Origin: JAVVEG01 sp041689205
GTDB taxonomy: Bacteria > Pseudomonadota > Gammaproteobacteria > Pseudomonadales > Pseudohongiellaceae
NCBI GenBank assembly: GCA_041689205.1
Contig: JBDNGQ010000002.1
Span: 1-6,294 of the forward strand
Length of the DNA stretch: 6,294 nt
Direction: 5' to 3'
The translations under genes and the position numbers were made by a program. Under the pieces are notes generated by a model. That model had not been told where the DNA came from. It saw nothing but the letters and a program-made list of their open reading frames with translations, and ran no database searches. Below are positions 5,604 through 6,294 of the stretch, piece by piece (position 1 is the first letter of the stretch; each line of letters begins with the position of its first letter).

Positions 5604-6068
5604 CTACAGAGCCGCTGTCGAATTCCTGCTGTTGTATTTCAGCATGAAGCTTCGCAGCGGCAGGCCGTTGCACTGCACTATTGATTCCAGATTGCTGACC
5701 CCACTGAAGTGGGTCTGCTTCAATGTTTCAAACTTTTCGGTGGAAGTGATTGACGCAACGCACAGCTCGGTGACAGGTGATGCATCAGCGGTTTTCACAG
5801 TAATGAAGCCTGTGGACGGGGCTTCAGGGCTATCGGCTTTTGCAAAACGCAATACCGGCACCCCATTGCAGGCCAGGCTTGACCAGTCAGATCGGCTGAC
5901 GTCAAGTTCTGCGGCCTTCATGCGGGCGGCGGTTAGTGAAGTCACTGCAGCCATGCAAACTGAGCTGGGCGCTGAATCATCGGCCGCCGTGTAAACGACT
6001 TCAGAAGCATGAGCGCTGGCAGCAACGGAGGCGGCCAGAAACAAAGAAGCACTGATTAATTTTTTCAT
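5604..6068 (-). CDS. Small secreted protein with two DUF3718-like repeats
   Basis: This 154-aa protein has a textbook Sec signal peptide (Lys2-Lys3, hydrophobic 4-18, AHA cleavage after Ala21). The mature part is two copies of one unit: about 28-77 with ADDS, Cys38-Met-Ala-Ala and CNGVPVLRF (67-75), and about 93-145 with ADAS, Cys103-Val-Ala-Ser and CNGLPLRSF (133-141). The Cys pairs are 29 and 30 residues apart, which suggests one disulfide per unit in the periplasm. The pattern matches what I remember of DUF3718, a family without known function; the assignment is from memory and not certain. GGAG lies 7 nt before the ATG. Upstream is a near-consensus sigma-54 promoter, so expression probably needs RpoN and an activator. 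Its stop is 9 bp from the stop of the convergent lipoprotein gene, with no clear terminator between them. No catalytic motif is seen. Confidence 0.8.
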   Translation of the reverse strand: MKKLISASLFLAASVAASAHASEVVYTAADDSAPSSVCMAAVTSLTAARMKAAELDVSRSDWSSLACNGVPVLRFAKADSPEAPSTGFITVKTADASPVTELCVASITSTEKFETLKQTHFSGVSNLESIVQCNGLPLRSFMLKYNSRNSTAAL

Positions 6069-6126
6069 GACAAATCTCCAGGTTAAAAATAAGTGGGTTA
6101 CTAAAAGTTACACACACCAGAGATTT

Positions 6127-6143
6127 AGCAAGCTTGGTGCCAA
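6127..6143 (-). promoter_or_regulatory. Sigma-54 (RpoN) promoter of the DUF3718-like gene
   Basis: The minus strand reads TTGGCACC-AAGC-TTGCT, against the sigma-54 consensus YTGGCACG-N4-TTGCW; every specified base matches except one G replaced by C. The invariant GG (6140-6141) and GC (6128-6129) are separated by exactly 10 nt. Transcription would start near 6116, giving a 48-nt leader with the ribosome site. This promoter type needs an ATP-dependent enhancer-binding activator, whose site should lie further upstream (above about 6190). Confidence 0.72.
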
Positions 6144-6144
6144 C

Positions 6145-6294
6145 TTTTAAATACGCCATGGAGAATGTTAATAAAATGGATTTTTATCGTTGATATTGTT
6201 GAATATTATTTTAAAAAACGAAGCATGTGCGACAGCGAATCTGCTGGCGTCGACCGATTTCGCCTTCCGGATTAGTGCATGATTTTGGTCATCA
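6145..6294. other. AT-rich upstream region and unassigned right edge
   Basis: From 6145 to about 6218 the sequence is strongly AT-rich and includes ATAAAA-TGGAT-TTTTAT (6171-6187) and a near direct repeat, TTGATATT (6190-6197) and TTGAATATT (6199-6207). Such DNA could hold activator or IHF sites for the sigma-54 promoter, but no full IHF match was found. From about 6220 the composition is more GC-rich. A minus-strand frame is open from the edge (6293) to a TAA at 6168-6170 (41 codons), and a plus-strand frame is open from 6227 to the edge. Neither gives a protein I recognise, so no gene is called. Confidence 0.4.

Noticed and set aside
5632..5994. 120-codon plus-strand frame opposite the DUF3718-like gene
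   Set aside because: The minus strand has the signal peptide, the repeated CNG motif, a good ribosome site and the promoter; this frame has none of these.
6171..6207. IHF site or activator site in the AT-rich region upstream of the sigma-54 promoter
   Set aside because: A TTGATA core is present at 6190-6195, but the second half of the IHF consensus is missing at the required spacing, and no activator dyad is clear.

Overview
This looks like a piece of the chromosome of a Gram-negative proteobacterium, most likely a gammaproteobacterium of aquatic or marine type. That placement is inferred from four things: Sec signal peptides, a lipoprotein with an outer-membrane-type +2 Ser, a strong sigma-54-type promoter, and a small secreted protein that resembles a family (DUF3718) I associate with marine gammaproteobacteria. 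No rRNA, tRNA, CRISPR array or recognisable transposase is visible.

Layout: (1) 2-418 (+) is the C-terminal part of a haloalkane dehalogenase of the DhlA-like (HLD-I) type, with its catalytic Asp and His present and its N-terminal half outside the window. (2) 608-2368 (+) is an exported PQQ-dehydrogenase-type beta-propeller. (3) A strong stem-loop at 2383-2415 separates it from (4) 2432-3418 (-), an exported conserved protein of unknown function with a YEYACHEGNY signature. (5) 3552-4199 (-) is a LysE/RhtB-family inner-membrane exporter. It is divergent from (6) 4389-5594 (+), a lipoprotein with an NHL-type propeller related to peptidyl-alpha-hydroxyglycine amidating lyase (PAL). (7) 5604-6068 (-), convergent with it and only 9 bp away, is a small secreted protein built from two copies of a DUF3718-like unit. 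A near-consensus sigma-54 promoter lies just upstream of it. (8) The last 150 bp are AT-rich and then more GC-rich, with no gene I can support.

How the genes may work together: four of the six genes encode exported proteins, and two of these are beta-propellers. The propeller at 608-2368 keeps the PQQ-dehydrogenase catalytic Asp, floor Trp and Lys, but seems to lack the usual Glu and Asn metal ligands. The PAL-like lipoprotein keeps two His ligands and the Arg but lacks the catalytic Tyr and third His. The window therefore suggests a periplasmic or outer-membrane oxidation or catabolism module of divergent enzymes. The genes alternate in strand and do not form one operon, so a shared pathway is only an inference. 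No PQQ biosynthesis gene, cytochrome c or TonB receptor is in view. The most testable new points are the sigma-54 promoter on a secreted tandem-repeat protein and the altered active sites of the two propellers.
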